The notes: generated from the letters alone by a model not told the origin. DNA of 64,000 nt from Franzmannia pantelleriensis (GCF_900102875.1 NZ_FNGH01000013.1:62001-126000); one strand, 5' to 3'; positions 16,840-25,259 are shown, counted from the stretch's first letter. A program made the numbers and translations.

Positions 16840-17586
16840 ATGCTGATACTGCTGTCAATCTTGACGCTGGTACTGGCGGGGTTCGTCAAAGGCGCGATTG
16901 GTTCTGGCGTGCCTCTGATCGTCGTGCCTATCTTCACGGTGCTCTACGATATCCAGACCGCCATTGTCGTCTTGCTGGTGCCCAACCTGCTGAGCAATAT
17001 GCTGCAAGTCTGGCGCTACCGCCGTCATCTGCTGCCGCTGCGCTTCCTGGCGGGGTTTGCCGCATCGGGTGGAGTGGGCGTGCTGCTGGGCACCTGGGCG
17101 CTGGTGAGTATCAACGAGAAGCTACTGTCGATCACTGTCGCCGTGACCATGCTGGCCTACCTGGGGGTGCGCGTGCTGCGCCGCGATGCCGAATTGGGGC
17201 GTGCGTTAGCCAATAGGCTGGTCATCCCTGCTGGGCTATGCGGAGGCGTGCTGCAAGGCGCGGTGGGGATGTCGGCGCCGGTGTCGGTGGCGTTTCTCAA
17301 CTTCATGCGCCTGGAGCGCCGGGTCTTCATTGGCTCGATTTCGACCTTCTTTGCGGCCATCACAGTGGTCCAGCTTCCAGCACTGCTCTCCGTGGGGCTC
17401 GTCACATGGCCGCTCGCCATGGCCAGCGTGGCGGCATTCCTGGTGATCTGGCTGGCCATGCCGCTGGGCGGGCGGCTGGGGAATTATCTGGACCGGGACG
17501 TCTTTGACAAGGTCATCATGGCGCTGCTGTTTATCATTGCCATGCGCATCTTGCTAGATGCCTTGATCTCTTCGGTCAACGGTTAG
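16840..17586 (+). CDS. TauE/SafE-family permease
   Basis: A 248-residue membrane protein with about eight hydrophobic segments and the TauE/SafE repeats 'GFVKGAIGSGVPLIVVPIF' and 'GGVLQGAVGMSAPVSVAFLNFM'. It follows the FAH gene in the same direction with a 66-base gap, so it may move a small anionic substrate or product of the pathway. It is the last gene before the tmRNA gene, which faces it from the other strand. Confidence 0.85.
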   Translation: MLILLSILTLVLAGFVKGAIGSGVPLIVVPIFTVLYDIQTAIVVLLVPNLLSNMLQVWRYRRHLLPLRFLAGFAASGGVGVLLGTWALVSINEKLLSITVAVTMLAYLGVRVLRRDAELGRALANRLVIPAGLCGGVLQGAVGMSAPVSVAFLNFMRLERRVFIGSISTFFAAITVVQLPALLSVGLVTWPLAMASVAAFLVIWLAMPLGGRLGNYLDRDVFDKVIMALLFIIAMRILLDALISSVNG

Positions 17587-17602
17587 TCGAGGGGCAGAAA
17601 CG

Positions 17603-17624
17603 AAAAAAGCACCCGTAGGTGCTT
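17603..17624 (-). terminator. Terminator of the tmRNA gene
   Basis: On the minus strand AAGCACC and GGTGCTT pair around a four-base loop and run into a TTTTTT tract. It starts 17 bases beyond the CCA end of tmRNA; read on the plus strand it also follows the TauE gene by about 20 bases. Confidence 0.9.
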
Positions 17625-17640
17625 GATTCGTATGCTTAAT

Positions 17641-18020
17641 TGGTGGAGGCGGCGGGAATTGAACCCGCGTCCGCCGGCACTCGCTCTTCGGCTCTACATG
17701 CTTAGGTCCGTCTTTTGATTTAACGCTACTGGCTCCGACGGGCAGGATCCAGCTACGCGATTCCTCTAAGGTTTAGCGATTGATGAGAGGACACCACCAA
17801 CCGCGATCCCATCAGTTTGCGCTCATATCCCCGCCGTGATGAATGGGCACATCACTTTGGGGCCGGACTAGAAGCTAACAGCGTTTAAGCTGCCAGCGCG
17901 CCCTGAGCGTAGTTGTCGTCGTTTGCGACTATTTAATCGTGATGTTGGATTTACGAGATACATCACGCTCTCGGCATGCACCTAGGAGGTTGTCACCGGC
18001 GTCGAAGCCATGTCGCCCCC
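17641..18020 (-). ncRNA. ssrA: Transfer-messenger RNA (ssrA)
   Basis: A one-piece tmRNA of about 380 nt. The 5' end GGGGGCGACATGGCTTCGAC and the 3' end with the T-arm GGTTCAATTCCC and encoded CCA form the alanine tRNA-like part. The tag reading frame is at 17926-17885 on the minus strand, starting GCAAACGACGAC and ending TAA, and encodes ANDDNYAQGALAA. The AATAGTCGC before the resume codon matches other gammaproteobacterial tmRNAs. SmpB, its protein partner, is encoded 60 bases upstream on the same strand. It rescues stalled ribosomes. Confidence 0.97.
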
Positions 18021-18041
18021 GTGGAACCCTTTCATCATATC

Positions 18042-18070
18042 AGGTGGGGGCGGCGCGACGCCAGTTCAAG
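18042..18070 (-). promoter_or_regulatory. Promoter region of ssrA; sigma-32-like match
   Basis: On the minus strand CTTGAA is followed after 15 bases by CCCCACCT, one base off the sigma-32 consensus CCCCATnT. Just downstream (18041-18033) TGATATGAT is an extended -10 for sigma-70. Either could start a precursor a few bases ahead of the mature tmRNA end at 18020. In GC-rich DNA the C-run alone is weak evidence. Confidence 0.35.
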
Positions 18071-18080
18071 CGTGCGCCGC

Positions 18081-18563
18081 TCAATGCTCGCGCATGATCC
18101 GCGCTTTCTGGCGGTTCCAGTCGCGCTCCTTCTCGGTAGCGCGCTTGTCATGCTGCTTCTTGCCGGTCACCAGTGCCAGCTCGCACTTGATCAGATTCTT
18201 CTTCCAGTACAGCTTGAGCGGTACGCAGGTGTGCCCCTTGTCCTGGGTGCGCGAGAAGATCTTGGCGATCTCCTTGCGATGCAGCAGCAGCTTGCGGGTG
18301 CGCGTCGGGTCGGCGATCTCATGGGTGCTGGCGGTATTGAGCGGGGTGATGTGACTGCCCAGCAGCCAGGCCTCGCCGTTCTTGATCAAGATATAGGTGT
18401 CGGTGAGCTGAGCCTTGCCGGCACGCAGGCTCTTGACCTCCCACCCAGCCAGCGCGAGGCCCGCTTCGAAGGTCTCATCGATGTGGTACTCGAAGCGGGC
18501 CTTCTTGTTCTGGGCGATGACGGAACTGAACGGGCCTTTGCCCTTGCCTTTCTTGTTGGCCAT
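18081..18563 (-). CDS. smpB: SsrA-binding protein SmpB
   Basis: A 160-residue SmpB, the protein that delivers tmRNA to stalled ribosomes. The oligonucleotide-binding barrel starts '[32 protein letters not shown]', and the conserved 'LLLHRKEI' and C-terminal basic tail '[21 protein letters not shown]' that enters the mRNA channel are present. GAGG precedes ATG. The gene lies directly upstream of ssrA on the same strand, an arrangement that keeps the two partners together. Confidence 0.97.
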   Translation of the reverse strand: MANKKGKGKGPFSSVIAQNKKARFEYHIDETFEAGLALAGWEVKSLRAGKAQLTDTYILIKNGEAWLLGSHITPLNTASTHEIADPTRTRKLLLHRKEIAKIFSRTQDKGHTCVPLKLYWKKNLIKCELALVTGKKQHDKRATEKERDWNRQKARIMREH

Positions 18564-18691
18564 GGAACCTCGTGTGTCGATATGCCTTGGCAGCCCCGTT
18601 CGAGATGGGGGGAAGCGTGATAAGATTCAAGGCTTGACGAAATATCCGACCATGATACGCGTACGGCCCAGCAAAGTCAGCGGAGAGGTAA

Positions 18692-19126
18692 ATGCCTACG
18701 GTCAATCGGTCCGCCCTGGTGCGGCACTCCCCCCAGGCGATGTTCGACCTGGTCAACGATTTCGAGCGCTATCCGGAGTTCTTGCCGGGCTGCCGGCGGG
18801 CACGCCTGGTTGAGCGCGACGACGAGCACCTGATCGGCGAGATGACCCTGGGTAGGGCAGGTATCGAGCACAGCATCATGACCCGCAACGATCTGGTTGA
18901 GCCGGAGCGCATCGAGCTGTCGCTGGTGAAGGGGCCTTTCAAGCGCCTGCGCGGCCGCTGGCTGTTCACGCCGATGGGCGAGGATGCCTGCAAGGTGAGC
19001 CTGGAGATGGAATTCGAGTTCGCCAACCGGTTGCTGGGGATGGCCTTCGGCAAGCTGTTCCAGCAGGTCGCTGGCCAACTGGTGGAGTCGTTTACTCGCC
19101 GAGCGGATGATCTCTATGGTCGCTGA
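18692..19126 (+). CDS. ratA: RatA/YfjG-family START-domain protein (coenzyme Q-binding type)
   Basis: A 144-residue single-domain SRPBCC/START protein of the RatA-COQ10 family. 'MFDLVNDFERYPEFLPGCRRARLVE' and the C-terminal 'GKLFQQVAGQLVESFTRRADDLY' are characteristic. E. coli RatA was reported to block 70S ribosome association, while related COQ10 proteins bind ubiquinone; the latter role is at least as likely. It is followed immediately by rnfH, the usual pair next to smpB. AGAGG precedes ATG. Confidence 0.93.
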   Translation: MPTVNRSALVRHSPQAMFDLVNDFERYPEFLPGCRRARLVERDDEHLIGEMTLGRAGIEHSIMTRNDLVEPERIELSLVKGPFKRLRGRWLFTPMGEDACKVSLEMEFEFANRLLGMAFGKLFQQVAGQLVESFTRRADDLYGR

Positions 19127-19159
19127 GTGGCACTCGTTGGCGTGCCAGGTGGTATGCTG

Positions 19160-19462
19160 ATGGTCGATTCGATAGAGGTAGAGGTGGCGTTTGCGCTGCC
19201 TGATCGGCAGAGGCTGGTGGCGCTGACGGTGCCCGCGGGCACTACGGCGCGCCAGGCCGTATGGCAGGCGGGGCTAGTAGAGGACTTTCCCGAGCAGGGA
19301 GAGGCCTTCTTCCGTGACGCGCCGCTGGGTGTTTTTGGCGTGGCGCTCAAGCGCGATGACCAGCCGCTCAACGCGGGTGACCGGGTCGAGGTCTACCGCC
19401 CGCTGCAAATCGACCCCAAGCAGGCGCGCAAACAGCGTGCCTTGCAGGGCAAGACGCGCTGA
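19160..19462 (+). CDS. rnfH: RnfH-family ubiquitin-like protein
   Basis: A 100-residue RnfH/UPF0125 protein with a beta-grasp fold: 'VEVAFALPDRQRLVALTVPAGTTARQAVWQ' and 'VGDRVEVYRPL'-type ending, here 'AGDRVEVYRPLQIDPKQARKQRA'. I choose ATG at 19160 because AGGTGG lies seven bases upstream; a GTG at 19127 directly after the ratA stop and an ATG at 19154 are alternatives. It is cotranscribed with ratA. Its biochemical role is unproven; the basic C-terminal tail is typical. Confidence 0.88.
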   Translation: MVDSIEVEVAFALPDRQRLVALTVPAGTTARQAVWQAGLVEDFPEQGEAFFRDAPLGVFGVALKRDDQPLNAGDRVEVYRPLQIDPKQARKQRALQGKTR

Positions 19463-19487
19463 GTGCTAGTCGTTCGTTGCGCAGCGC

Positions 19488-20027
19488 TTAGAGCGACGGA
19501 TCCTGCTGAATCGGCTCTTGCTCGCTGGGCTCGGGCTGGCTGGGTTCCGGAGCGCGCTCGGCGGGGGCACCGCCGGCCGGCGCAGTGCCGCCGCCCTGCT
19601 GAGGCTCGGGCTGCGGACCTTGTGGAGCCATGCCGTCATCCGGGCCAACGCCTTCCGGGGCCGGGCCGGGCCCATCCTCGGGCATCAGGTCGATGTCGCG
19701 GGACAGGTCGCCGTCGCGATTGATATCCACCAGCCGGTCACCGTCGAAGGTCAGGGTGACGCGGCGCTGATCCACGCCGCCGTAGGCTTCGTCGAGGCGG
19801 AATAGGTAGTCCCACTGGCTGGCATCGAACGGCCCCTCGAGCAGGGGCGTTCCCATCACACCGCGAACTTGGTCGCGGCTCATGCCCGGCTGCAGCTGGC
19901 TGACCATGTCGTGGGTCACCAGGTTGCCCTGGGCCAGGTCGCGCTTATAGACGCCTAAGTAGCTGCAGCCGCTGACCAGCGTGGTGAGGGCAACGGAAAG
20001 GGTGACGGTTTTGATCAGCTTTTGCAT
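19488..20027 (-). CDS. bamE: Outer-membrane assembly lipoprotein BamE with long disordered tail
   Basis: A 179-residue lipoprotein subunit of the BAM complex that folds outer-membrane proteins. The lipobox LVSGC puts the lipidated Cys at residue 21, and the BamE domain (residues 25-100) carries 'GNLVTHDMVSQLQPGMSRDQVRGVMGTPLL' and 'WDYLFRL'. From about residue 118 to the end the protein is Pro/Gly/Glu/Gln-rich low complexity, which E. coli BamE (113 residues) lacks. ATG at 20027 is preferred over an upstream in-frame start because it opens directly on the signal peptide. It is divergent from fur. Confidence 0.93.
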   Translation of the reverse strand: MQKLIKTVTLSVALTTLVSGCSYLGVYKRDLAQGNLVTHDMVSQLQPGMSRDQVRGVMGTPLLEGPFDASQWDYLFRLDEAYGGVDQRRVTLTFDGDRLVDINRDGDLSRDIDLMPEDGPGPAPEGVGPDDGMAPQGPQPEPQQGGGTAPAGGAPAERAPEPSQPEPSEQEPIQQDPSL

Positions 20028-20099
20028 TTGAGCCTGTTCTTCACTATCGTTGAGTCGGTCGATCATACCCGACCCTACACGTTACTGCGAAGAGCAACC

Positions 20100-20546
20100 A
20101 TGGCCGATCAAAACCATGAACTACGCAAGGCGGGTCTGAAGGTGACCCTGCCCCGCGTCAAGATCCTGCAGATCCTGGAGAATGCCCCGGGTCAGCACCA
20201 TTTGAGTGCCGAAGATGTCTACAAGGCGCTACTCGAGGCCGGCGAAGACGTTGGCTTGGCCACTGTCTACCGCGTCCTGACCCAGTTCGAATCCGCCGGT
20301 CTGGTGATCCGTCATAATTTTGATGGTGGCCACGCGCTATTCGAGCTCTCTCAAGACGAGCATCACGATCATATGGTGTGTCTGGAGAGCGGTGAGATCA
20401 TCGAGTTCTTCGATGAGACCATCGAGCGGCGTCAGCAGGAGATCGCCGAGGAGCACGGTTTCGAGCTGGTAGACCATGCCCTGGTACTCTACGTGCGGCC
20501 CAAGGGCTCCAAGGCGACCCGTCAGGAAGGCATTCAGAAAAAATAA
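20100..20546 (+). CDS. fur: Ferric uptake regulator Fur
   Basis: A 148-residue Fur, the Fe(II)-dependent repressor of iron uptake. The winged helix holds 'LKVTLPRVKILQILE' and 'VGLATVYRVLTQFESAGLV', and the dimer domain has 'HALFELSQDEHHDHMVCLESGEIIEF' with the HHDH metal ligands. Only one cysteine remains where E. coli has CxxC, and the C-terminal cysteine pair is absent, as in Pseudomonas Fur, so the structural zinc site is missing. It is divergent from bamE with a 72-base gap. Confidence 0.97.
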   Translation: MADQNHELRKAGLKVTLPRVKILQILENAPGQHHLSAEDVYKALLEAGEDVGLATVYRVLTQFESAGLVIRHNFDGGHALFELSQDEHHDHMVCLESGEIIEFFDETIERRQQEIAEEHGFELVDHALVLYVRPKGSKATRQEGIQKK

Positions 20547-20570
20547 GCGTCACGCTTGCACCCTCTGCGA

Positions 20571-20599
20571 CTCGGCCCCGATCAATGATCGGGGCCGAG
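20571..20599. terminator. Hairpin between convergent fur and recN
   Basis: A perfect 13-bp stem CTCGGCCCCGATC / GATCGGGGCCGAG with a three-base loop lies between the ends of the two genes. No strong T run follows on either strand, so termination may be imperfect, but position and stability suggest a shared terminator. Confidence 0.65.
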
Positions 20600-20626
20600 T
20601 GCGTTAGGAGAGCTGCCAGCTGCGGG

Positions 20627-22300
20627 CTAGTGATGGGCGCGCTGACTGGCGTCGAGCATCTCGCGGGCGTGGGCCAGGGTGCGTTCGGATAGCTTGACCC
20701 CGCCGAGCATGCGCGCCAGCTCGCGAACCCGGCCGGCGCCGTCGAGCAGCACCATCTGGGTAAGGGTGGTATCGGCCTCGGCCTGCTTCTCGATATGCAG
20801 GTGCTGATGGGCCTGGGCGGCAACCTGGGGCAGGTGGGTCACGGTCATCACCTGGCCACCCTCGCCGAGGCGCTTGAGCAACTGGCCGACGATCTCGGCC
20901 GTCGCGCCGGAGATGCCCACGTCAACCTCGTCGAATACCAGGCTGGGTATGGTCGAGTGGCTGGCCGCCACCACCTGGATGGCCAGGCTGATGCGCGACA
21001 ACTCGCCGCCTGAGGCGACCTTGGTCAGCGGGCGTGGAGGCTGCCCCGGGTTGGCACTGATCAAGAAGCGAACCGTGTCCATGCCGTCTGCGGCCGGCGT
21101 CTCGCGGGCCTCGACCTGTACCGCGAAGCTGGCCTTGCCCATGGCCAGAAAACCCAACTGCGACTGTACCTCCTCGGCGAAGCGCGTAGCCGCCCGCTGG
21201 CGAGCCTCGCTGATCGTTCTGGCCTGCTGGCGCCAGCTGTCGCGCAGCTGCTCGACCTCCTGGCGGAGTGCCTCGAGATCGTGCTCGCCGCCGTCGAGTT
21301 CGGCCAGCTCGCCGTGCAGGCGATGGTGCAGCGCGACCAGCTCGTCCGGCAGCACGTGATGCTTGCGGGCGATGCGGTGCACCGCGCTGAGCCGCTCCTC
21401 GACCTCGGCCAGGCGCGCTGGGTCGAGCTCGGTGGTGTCGATGAAGCGCTGTAGTTCGCGGCCGGCTTCTTCGACCTGGATACGTGCCTCCTCGAGCATG
21501 CCGAGGGCCTCGGCGAGGCTGCCGCGGTCGCTGCCGGGCAGCGCGCCGAGACGGCTCACTGCCTGTGCCAACAGTGACTGGGCGCCGCCCTCGTCGTGGT
21601 CGCAGCAATCGGCGGCGGCCTGCGCCTCGCGCAGGGTCTCCTCGGCGTGGGCGAGGCGCGTCTGTTCCTCCTCCAGAGCGTCGAGTTCTCCGTCGCTCAA
21701 CGCCAGTTGGTCGAGCTCCTCGACCTGATAGCGCAGCAGCTGGCGGCGCGCCGCCAATTCGTCGCCATCGTCGGCCAGCCGCTTGAGGCGTCGTCGCGCC
21801 TGCTGCCAGCGGCGATGGGTCTCGCCCAGAGTGGTCACGGCATCGCGCTGGCCGGCGTAGTCGTCGAGCAGCCGCAGGTGGGTGTCCTCGCGTAGCAGCG
21901 CCTGGTGGGCGTGCTGGCCGTGGATCTCGATCAAGTGCTCGCCTAGCGCCTTGAGGTCGGCGATAGTCGCCGGCTGGCCGTTGATCCACGCCTTGGAGCG
22001 CCCGGCGGCGGTGATCACCCGGCGTAGCAGGCAGTCGTCGCCGGGCAGTTCGCGATTCTCTAGCCACTCACGGGCCTCGGGCAGGGCGGCGATATCGAAG
22101 CGCGCCGAGAGGTCGGCACGTTCGGCACCGTGGCGCACGCTGCCGGCGTCGGCGCGCTCGCCAAGGCACAGCCCCAGGGCGCCGAGCAGGATCGACTTGC
22201 CGGCCCCGGTTTCGCCGGTGATAGCGGTCATGCCGCCATGAAGTTCCAGGTCGAGGCTATCGACGATGGCGTAATCACGAATCGCGAGCTGTACCAGCAT
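20627..22300 (-). CDS. recN: DNA repair protein RecN
   Basis: A 557-residue SMC-like ATPase for double-strand break repair. Walker A 'GETGAGKSILLGAL' is near residue 30, long coiled coils (about residues 150-350) surround the hinge, and the signature 'LTKVASGGELSRISLAIQ' with Walker B 'SLVFDEVDVGISG' lies near residues 430-470. The length is that of E. coli RecN (553). AAGGAG lies about ten bases before ATG. A consensus LexA box lies 34 bases upstream, so it belongs to the SOS regulon. Confidence 0.97.
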   Translation of the reverse strand: MLVQLAIRDYAIVDSLDLELHGGMTAITGETGAGKSILLGALGLCLGERADAGSVRHGAERADLSARFDIAALPEAREWLENRELPGDDCLLRRVITAAGRSKAWINGQPATIADLKALGEHLIEIHGQHAHQALLREDTHLRLLDDYAGQRDAVTTLGETHRRWQQARRRLKRLADDGDELAARRQLLRYQVEELDQLALSDGELDALEEEQTRLAHAEETLREAQAAADCCDHDEGGAQSLLAQAVSRLGALPGSDRGSLAEALGMLEEARIQVEEAGRELQRFIDTTELDPARLAEVEERLSAVHRIARKHHVLPDELVALHHRLHGELAELDGGEHDLEALRQEVEQLRDSWRQQARTISEARQRAATRFAEEVQSQLGFLAMGKASFAVQVEARETPAADGMDTVRFLISANPGQPPRPLTKVASGGELSRISLAIQVVAASHSTIPSLVFDEVDVGISGATAEIVGQLLKRLGEGGQVMTVTHLPQVAAQAHQHLHIEKQAEADTTLTQMVLLDGAGRVRELARMLGGVKLSERTLAHAREMLDASQRAHH

Positions 22301-22333
22301 GGCTGCCTATCTCCTTGTAGTCGTTATCGCCCT

Positions 22334-22349
22334 CTGTGCGTTTATACAG
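22334..22349 (-). promoter_or_regulatory. LexA (SOS) box upstream of recN
   Basis: The sequence CTGTATAAACGCACAG on the minus strand fits the LexA operator CTGT-N8-ACAG exactly, with the preferred TA next to the left arm. It sits 34-49 bases ahead of the recN start, where LexA would cover the promoter. recN is an SOS gene in E. coli. Confidence 0.88.
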
Positions 22350-22399
22350 TAGTCGATAGAGGACGACAATGCTCGCGACGTTGCCGTAGTCGCGAATGC

Positions 22400-22427
22400 C
22401 TTGAGATTGTCGTCGGCATCCCCATAT
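22400..22427 (+). promoter_or_regulatory. Sigma-32 (heat-shock) promoter of grpE
   Basis: CTTGAG at 22400-22405 and CCCCATAT at 22420-22427 are separated by 14 bases; the -10 element matches the sigma-32 consensus CCCCATnT fully and the -35 has one mismatch. It lies about 90 bases upstream of grpE and faces away from the recN SOS box. Confidence 0.85.
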
Positions 22428-22520
22428 AGGCTGCAATTCGTTGTACTCAATCTTGCAGATACTGCATGTCGTGAAATGTTCAGGCGGCCGCGTGCCGCCT
22501 TTCGATGTCAGGAGACACTC

Positions 22521-23150
22521 ATGGCCAAACAACCGCAGACGCCGCTGGACGAAGAGCTGGAGCGTGCCGAGGAGGACGCCGAGCCGCAGAAGACGCCGCT
22601 GGATGGCGATCTCGAAGAGGCCATCGAAGCCGCTGCCGACGAGGATGAGTCGACTGAAGAGCCGGTGGCCGGTGATGCCGATGTCGACGCGCTGAATGCG
22701 CGCATCGAGGAGCTCGAGCAGAGCACCGCGGAAGCCAAGGACCAGGCACTGCGCGCCGCCGCCGAGGCCCAGAACGTGCGTCGCCGCGCCGAGCAGGAAG
22801 CCGACAAGGCGCGCAAGTTCGCGCTGGAGAAATTCGTCAAGGAGCTGCTGCCGGTGATCGACAGCCTGGAGAAGGCGCTGGAGGCCATGGAGGATGGCGC
22901 CAGCGAGGCTCACCGCGAGGGCGTGTCGATGACCCTCAAGCTGCAGCTCGATGTGCTCGGCAAGTTCGGCGTCGAGTCGGTGGAGCCCCACGGCGAACCG
23001 TTCGACCCGCAGTATCACGAGGCCATGGCGATGGTGCCCAACCCTGAGCTCGACCCCAACACCGTGATGGAGGTGATGCAGAAGGGGTACCTGCTCAACG
23101 GGCGCCTGGTACGGCCGGCCATGGTGGTGGTCAGCCAGGCGGCCAGCTGA
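22521..23150 (+). CDS. grpE: Nucleotide exchange factor GrpE
   Basis: A 209-residue GrpE, the nucleotide exchange factor of DnaK. It has an acidic N-terminal part (residues 1-60), a long coiled coil with 'ALRAAAEAQNVRRRAEQEADKARKFALEKFVKELLPVIDSLEKAL', and the C-terminal beta domain ending 'LNGRLVRPAMVVVSQ'. AGGAGA lies ahead of the ATG at 22521; the open frame extends upstream but has no better site. It is followed by dnaK and dnaJ in one heat-shock cluster. Confidence 0.97.
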   Translation: MAKQPQTPLDEELERAEEDAEPQKTPLDGDLEEAIEAAADEDESTEEPVAGDADVDALNARIEELEQSTAEAKDQALRAAAEAQNVRRRAEQEADKARKFALEKFVKELLPVIDSLEKALEAMEDGASEAHREGVSMTLKLQLDVLGKFGVESVEPHGEPFDPQYHEAMAMVPNPELDPNTVMEVMQKGYLLNGRLVRPAMVVVSQAAS

Positions 23151-23180
23151 CCTCGCGGCCAGGCGATTGGGGGCAAGGGT

Positions 23181-23208
23181 CTTGAAAAGCGTCAGGCGGC
23201 CCCCAGAT
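23181..23208 (+). promoter_or_regulatory. Sigma-32 promoter of dnaK
   Basis: CTTGAA at 23181-23186 is followed after 14 bases by CCCCAGAT at 23201-23208, one mismatch from the sigma-32 -10 consensus with an ideal -35. The region is between grpE and dnaK, so dnaKJ can be induced independently of the grpE promoter. Confidence 0.8.
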
Positions 23209-23272
23209 AGACGATAACCCCGCGGCGAAGGCCGCGATGTACGAATCAAGAGACAACTTTCGAGGATTTCCT

Positions 23273-25204
23273 ATGGGACGCATCATCGGTATTGACCTGG
23301 GGACAACCAACTCCTGTGTCGCCGTTCTCGACGGCGACAGCGCCAAAGTCATCGAGAACGCCGAAGGTGGCCGCACCACGCCGTCCATCATCGCCTACAC
23401 CGATGATGGCGAGACGCTGGTCGGCCAGGCTGCCAAGCGCCAGGCGGTTACCAACCCCCAGAACACGCTGTATGCCATCAAGCGTCTGATCGGTCGTCGC
23501 TTCAAGGACGACGTGGTGCAGAAGGACATCAAGATGGTGCCCTACGCGATCACCGAGGCCGACAACGGCGATGCCTGGGTGGAGGTGAAGGGCAAGAAGC
23601 TGGCCCCGCCGCAGGTCAGCGCCGAAGTGCTCAAGAAAATGAAGAAGACCGCCGAGGACTACCTGGGCGAAGAAGTGACCGAGGCGGTGATCACCGTGCC
23701 GGCCTACTTCAACGACAGCCAGCGTCAGGCCACCAAGGACGCCGGGCGTATCGCCGGCCTCGAGGTCAAGCGTATCATCAACGAGCCCACCGCGGCGGCG
23801 CTGGCCTACGGCATGGACAAGGCGCGCGGTGACAAGACCATCGCGGTCTATGACCTGGGTGGCGGCACCTTCGATATCTCGATCATCGAGGTGGCCGACG
23901 TCGACGGCGAGACCCAGTTCGAGGTGCTGGCCACCAACGGCGACACCTTCCTGGGTGGCGAAGACTTCGACATGCACCTGATCAACTATCTGGTCGATCA
24001 GTTCAAGTCGGATTCCGGCATCGATCTGTCCGGCGACAACCTGGCCATGCAGCGCCTCAAGGAAGCCGCCGAGAAGGCTAAGATCGAGCTCTCCAGCGCC
24101 CAGCAGACCGACGTGAATCTGCCCTACATCACCGCTGACAACACCGGTCCCAAGCACCTCAACGTCAAGGTGACCCGTGCTAAGCTCGAGTCGCTGGTGG
24201 AAGACCTGGTCAAACGCTCGCTGGGGCCGTGCAAGACCGCGCTGGCCGATGCCGGCTTGTCGGCCTCTGAGATCGATGACGTGATCCTGGTCGGCGGTCA
24301 GACCCGCATGCCGATGGTGCAGAAGAAGGTCGCCGAGTTCTTCGGCAAGGACGCCCGCAAGGACGTCAATCCGGACGAAGCCGTGGCCGTGGGCGCCGCG
24401 ATCCAGGGTGGTGTGCTGGGCGGCGACGTCAAGGACGTGCTGCTGCTCGACGTTACCCCGCTGACCCTGGGCATCGAGACCCTGGGTGGCGTGATGACGC
24501 CGCTGATCGAGAAGAACTCGACCATCCCGACCAAGAAGACCCAGACCTTCTCCACCGCGGATGACAACCAGACCGCCGTGACCATCCACGTGCTGCAGGG
24601 CGAGCGTAAGCAGTCTGGTGGTAACAAGTCACTGGGCCGCTTCGATCTCAGCGATATTCCGCCGGCGCCACGTGGTGTGCCGCAGATCGAGGTCGCCTTC
24701 GACCTGGACGCCAACGGCATCCTGCACGTGTCGGCCAAGGACAAGGCCACCAACAAGGAGCAGTCGATCGTCATCAAGGCCTCCAGCGGTCTGTCCGAGG
24801 AAGAGGTCGAGCAGATGGTGCGCGATGCCGAAGCGCATGCCGACGAGGACAAGAAGTTTGAAGAGCTGGTGGCGCTTCGCAACCAGGCCGACGGCATGAT
24901 CCACGCCACCCGCAAGACCCTCGAAGACGCCGGTGACAAGGCCAGCGACGAGGAGAAGCAGACCATCGAGAGCGCCATTGGCGAGCTCGAGGAGGCGGTC
25001 AAGGGTGACGACAAGGACGCCATCGAGCAGAAGCTCAGCGCCCTCACCGAAGCCTCCGGCAACCTGGCCCAGAAGATGTATGCCGAGCAGGCCGAAGGCG
25101 CTCAGGGTGAGGCCGGCGGTGAGCAGGAAGGCAGCGCTAAGCCGGAAGATGACGTGGTCGACGCCGAGTACGAAGAAGTCAACGACGACCAGAAAAAGCA
25201 GTAA
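23273..25204 (+). CDS. dnaK: Molecular chaperone DnaK (Hsp70)
   Basis: A 643-residue Hsp70. The ATPase domain starts '[19 protein letters not shown]' and includes '[16 protein letters not shown]' and '[13 protein letters not shown]'; the substrate domain starts near residue 390 ('[20 protein letters not shown]'); the C-terminal tail '[18 protein letters not shown]' is the conserved EEVD-like end of bacterial DnaK. It folds and protects proteins in the cytoplasm with GrpE and DnaJ, both adjacent. GAGGA precedes ATG. The length equals that of other gammaproteobacterial DnaK proteins. Confidence 0.98.
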   Translation: MGRIIGIDLGTTNSCVAVLDGDSAKVIENAEGGRTTPSIIAYTDDGETLVGQAAKRQAVTNPQNTLYAIKRLIGRRFKDDVVQKDIKMVPYAITEADNGDAWVEVKGKKLAPPQVSAEVLKKMKKTAEDYLGEEVTEAVITVPAYFNDSQRQATKDAGRIAGLEVKRIINEPTAAALAYGMDKARGDKTIAVYDLGGGTFDISIIEVADVDGETQFEVLATNGDTFLGGEDFDMHLINYLVDQFKSDSGIDLSGDNLAMQRLKEAAEKAKIELSSAQQTDVNLPYITADNTGPKHLNVKVTRAKLESLVEDLVKRSLGPCKTALADAGLSASEIDDVILVGGQTRMPMVQKKVAEFFGKDARKDVNPDEAVAVGAAIQGGVLGGDVKDVLLLDVTPLTLGIETLGGVMTPLIEKNSTIPTKKTQTFSTADDNQTAVTIHVLQGERKQSGGNKSLGRFDLSDIPPAPRGVPQIEVAFDLDANGILHVSAKDKATNKEQSIVIKASSGLSEEEVEQMVRDAEAHADEDKKFEELVALRNQADGMIHATRKTLEDAGDKASDEEKQTIESAIGELEEAVKGDDKDAIEQKLSALTEASGNLAQKMYAEQAEGAQGEAGGEQEGSAKPEDDVVDAEYEEVNDDQKKQ

Positions 25205-25230
25205 CCACGACATCTGAGCTTCGGATGACG

Positions 25231-25259
25231 CCAGCGCGGGGGCCTGACTCCCGCGTTGG
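25231..25259 (+). terminator. Hairpin in the dnaK-dnaJ gap
   Basis: CCAGCGCGGG and CCCGCGTTGG pair (one G-U) around a nine-base loop in the 91-base gap. There is no long T run, so it probably attenuates or processes the message and lowers dnaJ relative to dnaK. Confidence 0.55.

Noticed and set aside
17587-17640. Phage or island attachment site with integrase at the ssrA 3' end
   Set aside because: No integrase gene, remnant or repeat of the ssrA end was found in the window, so only the position is suggestive.
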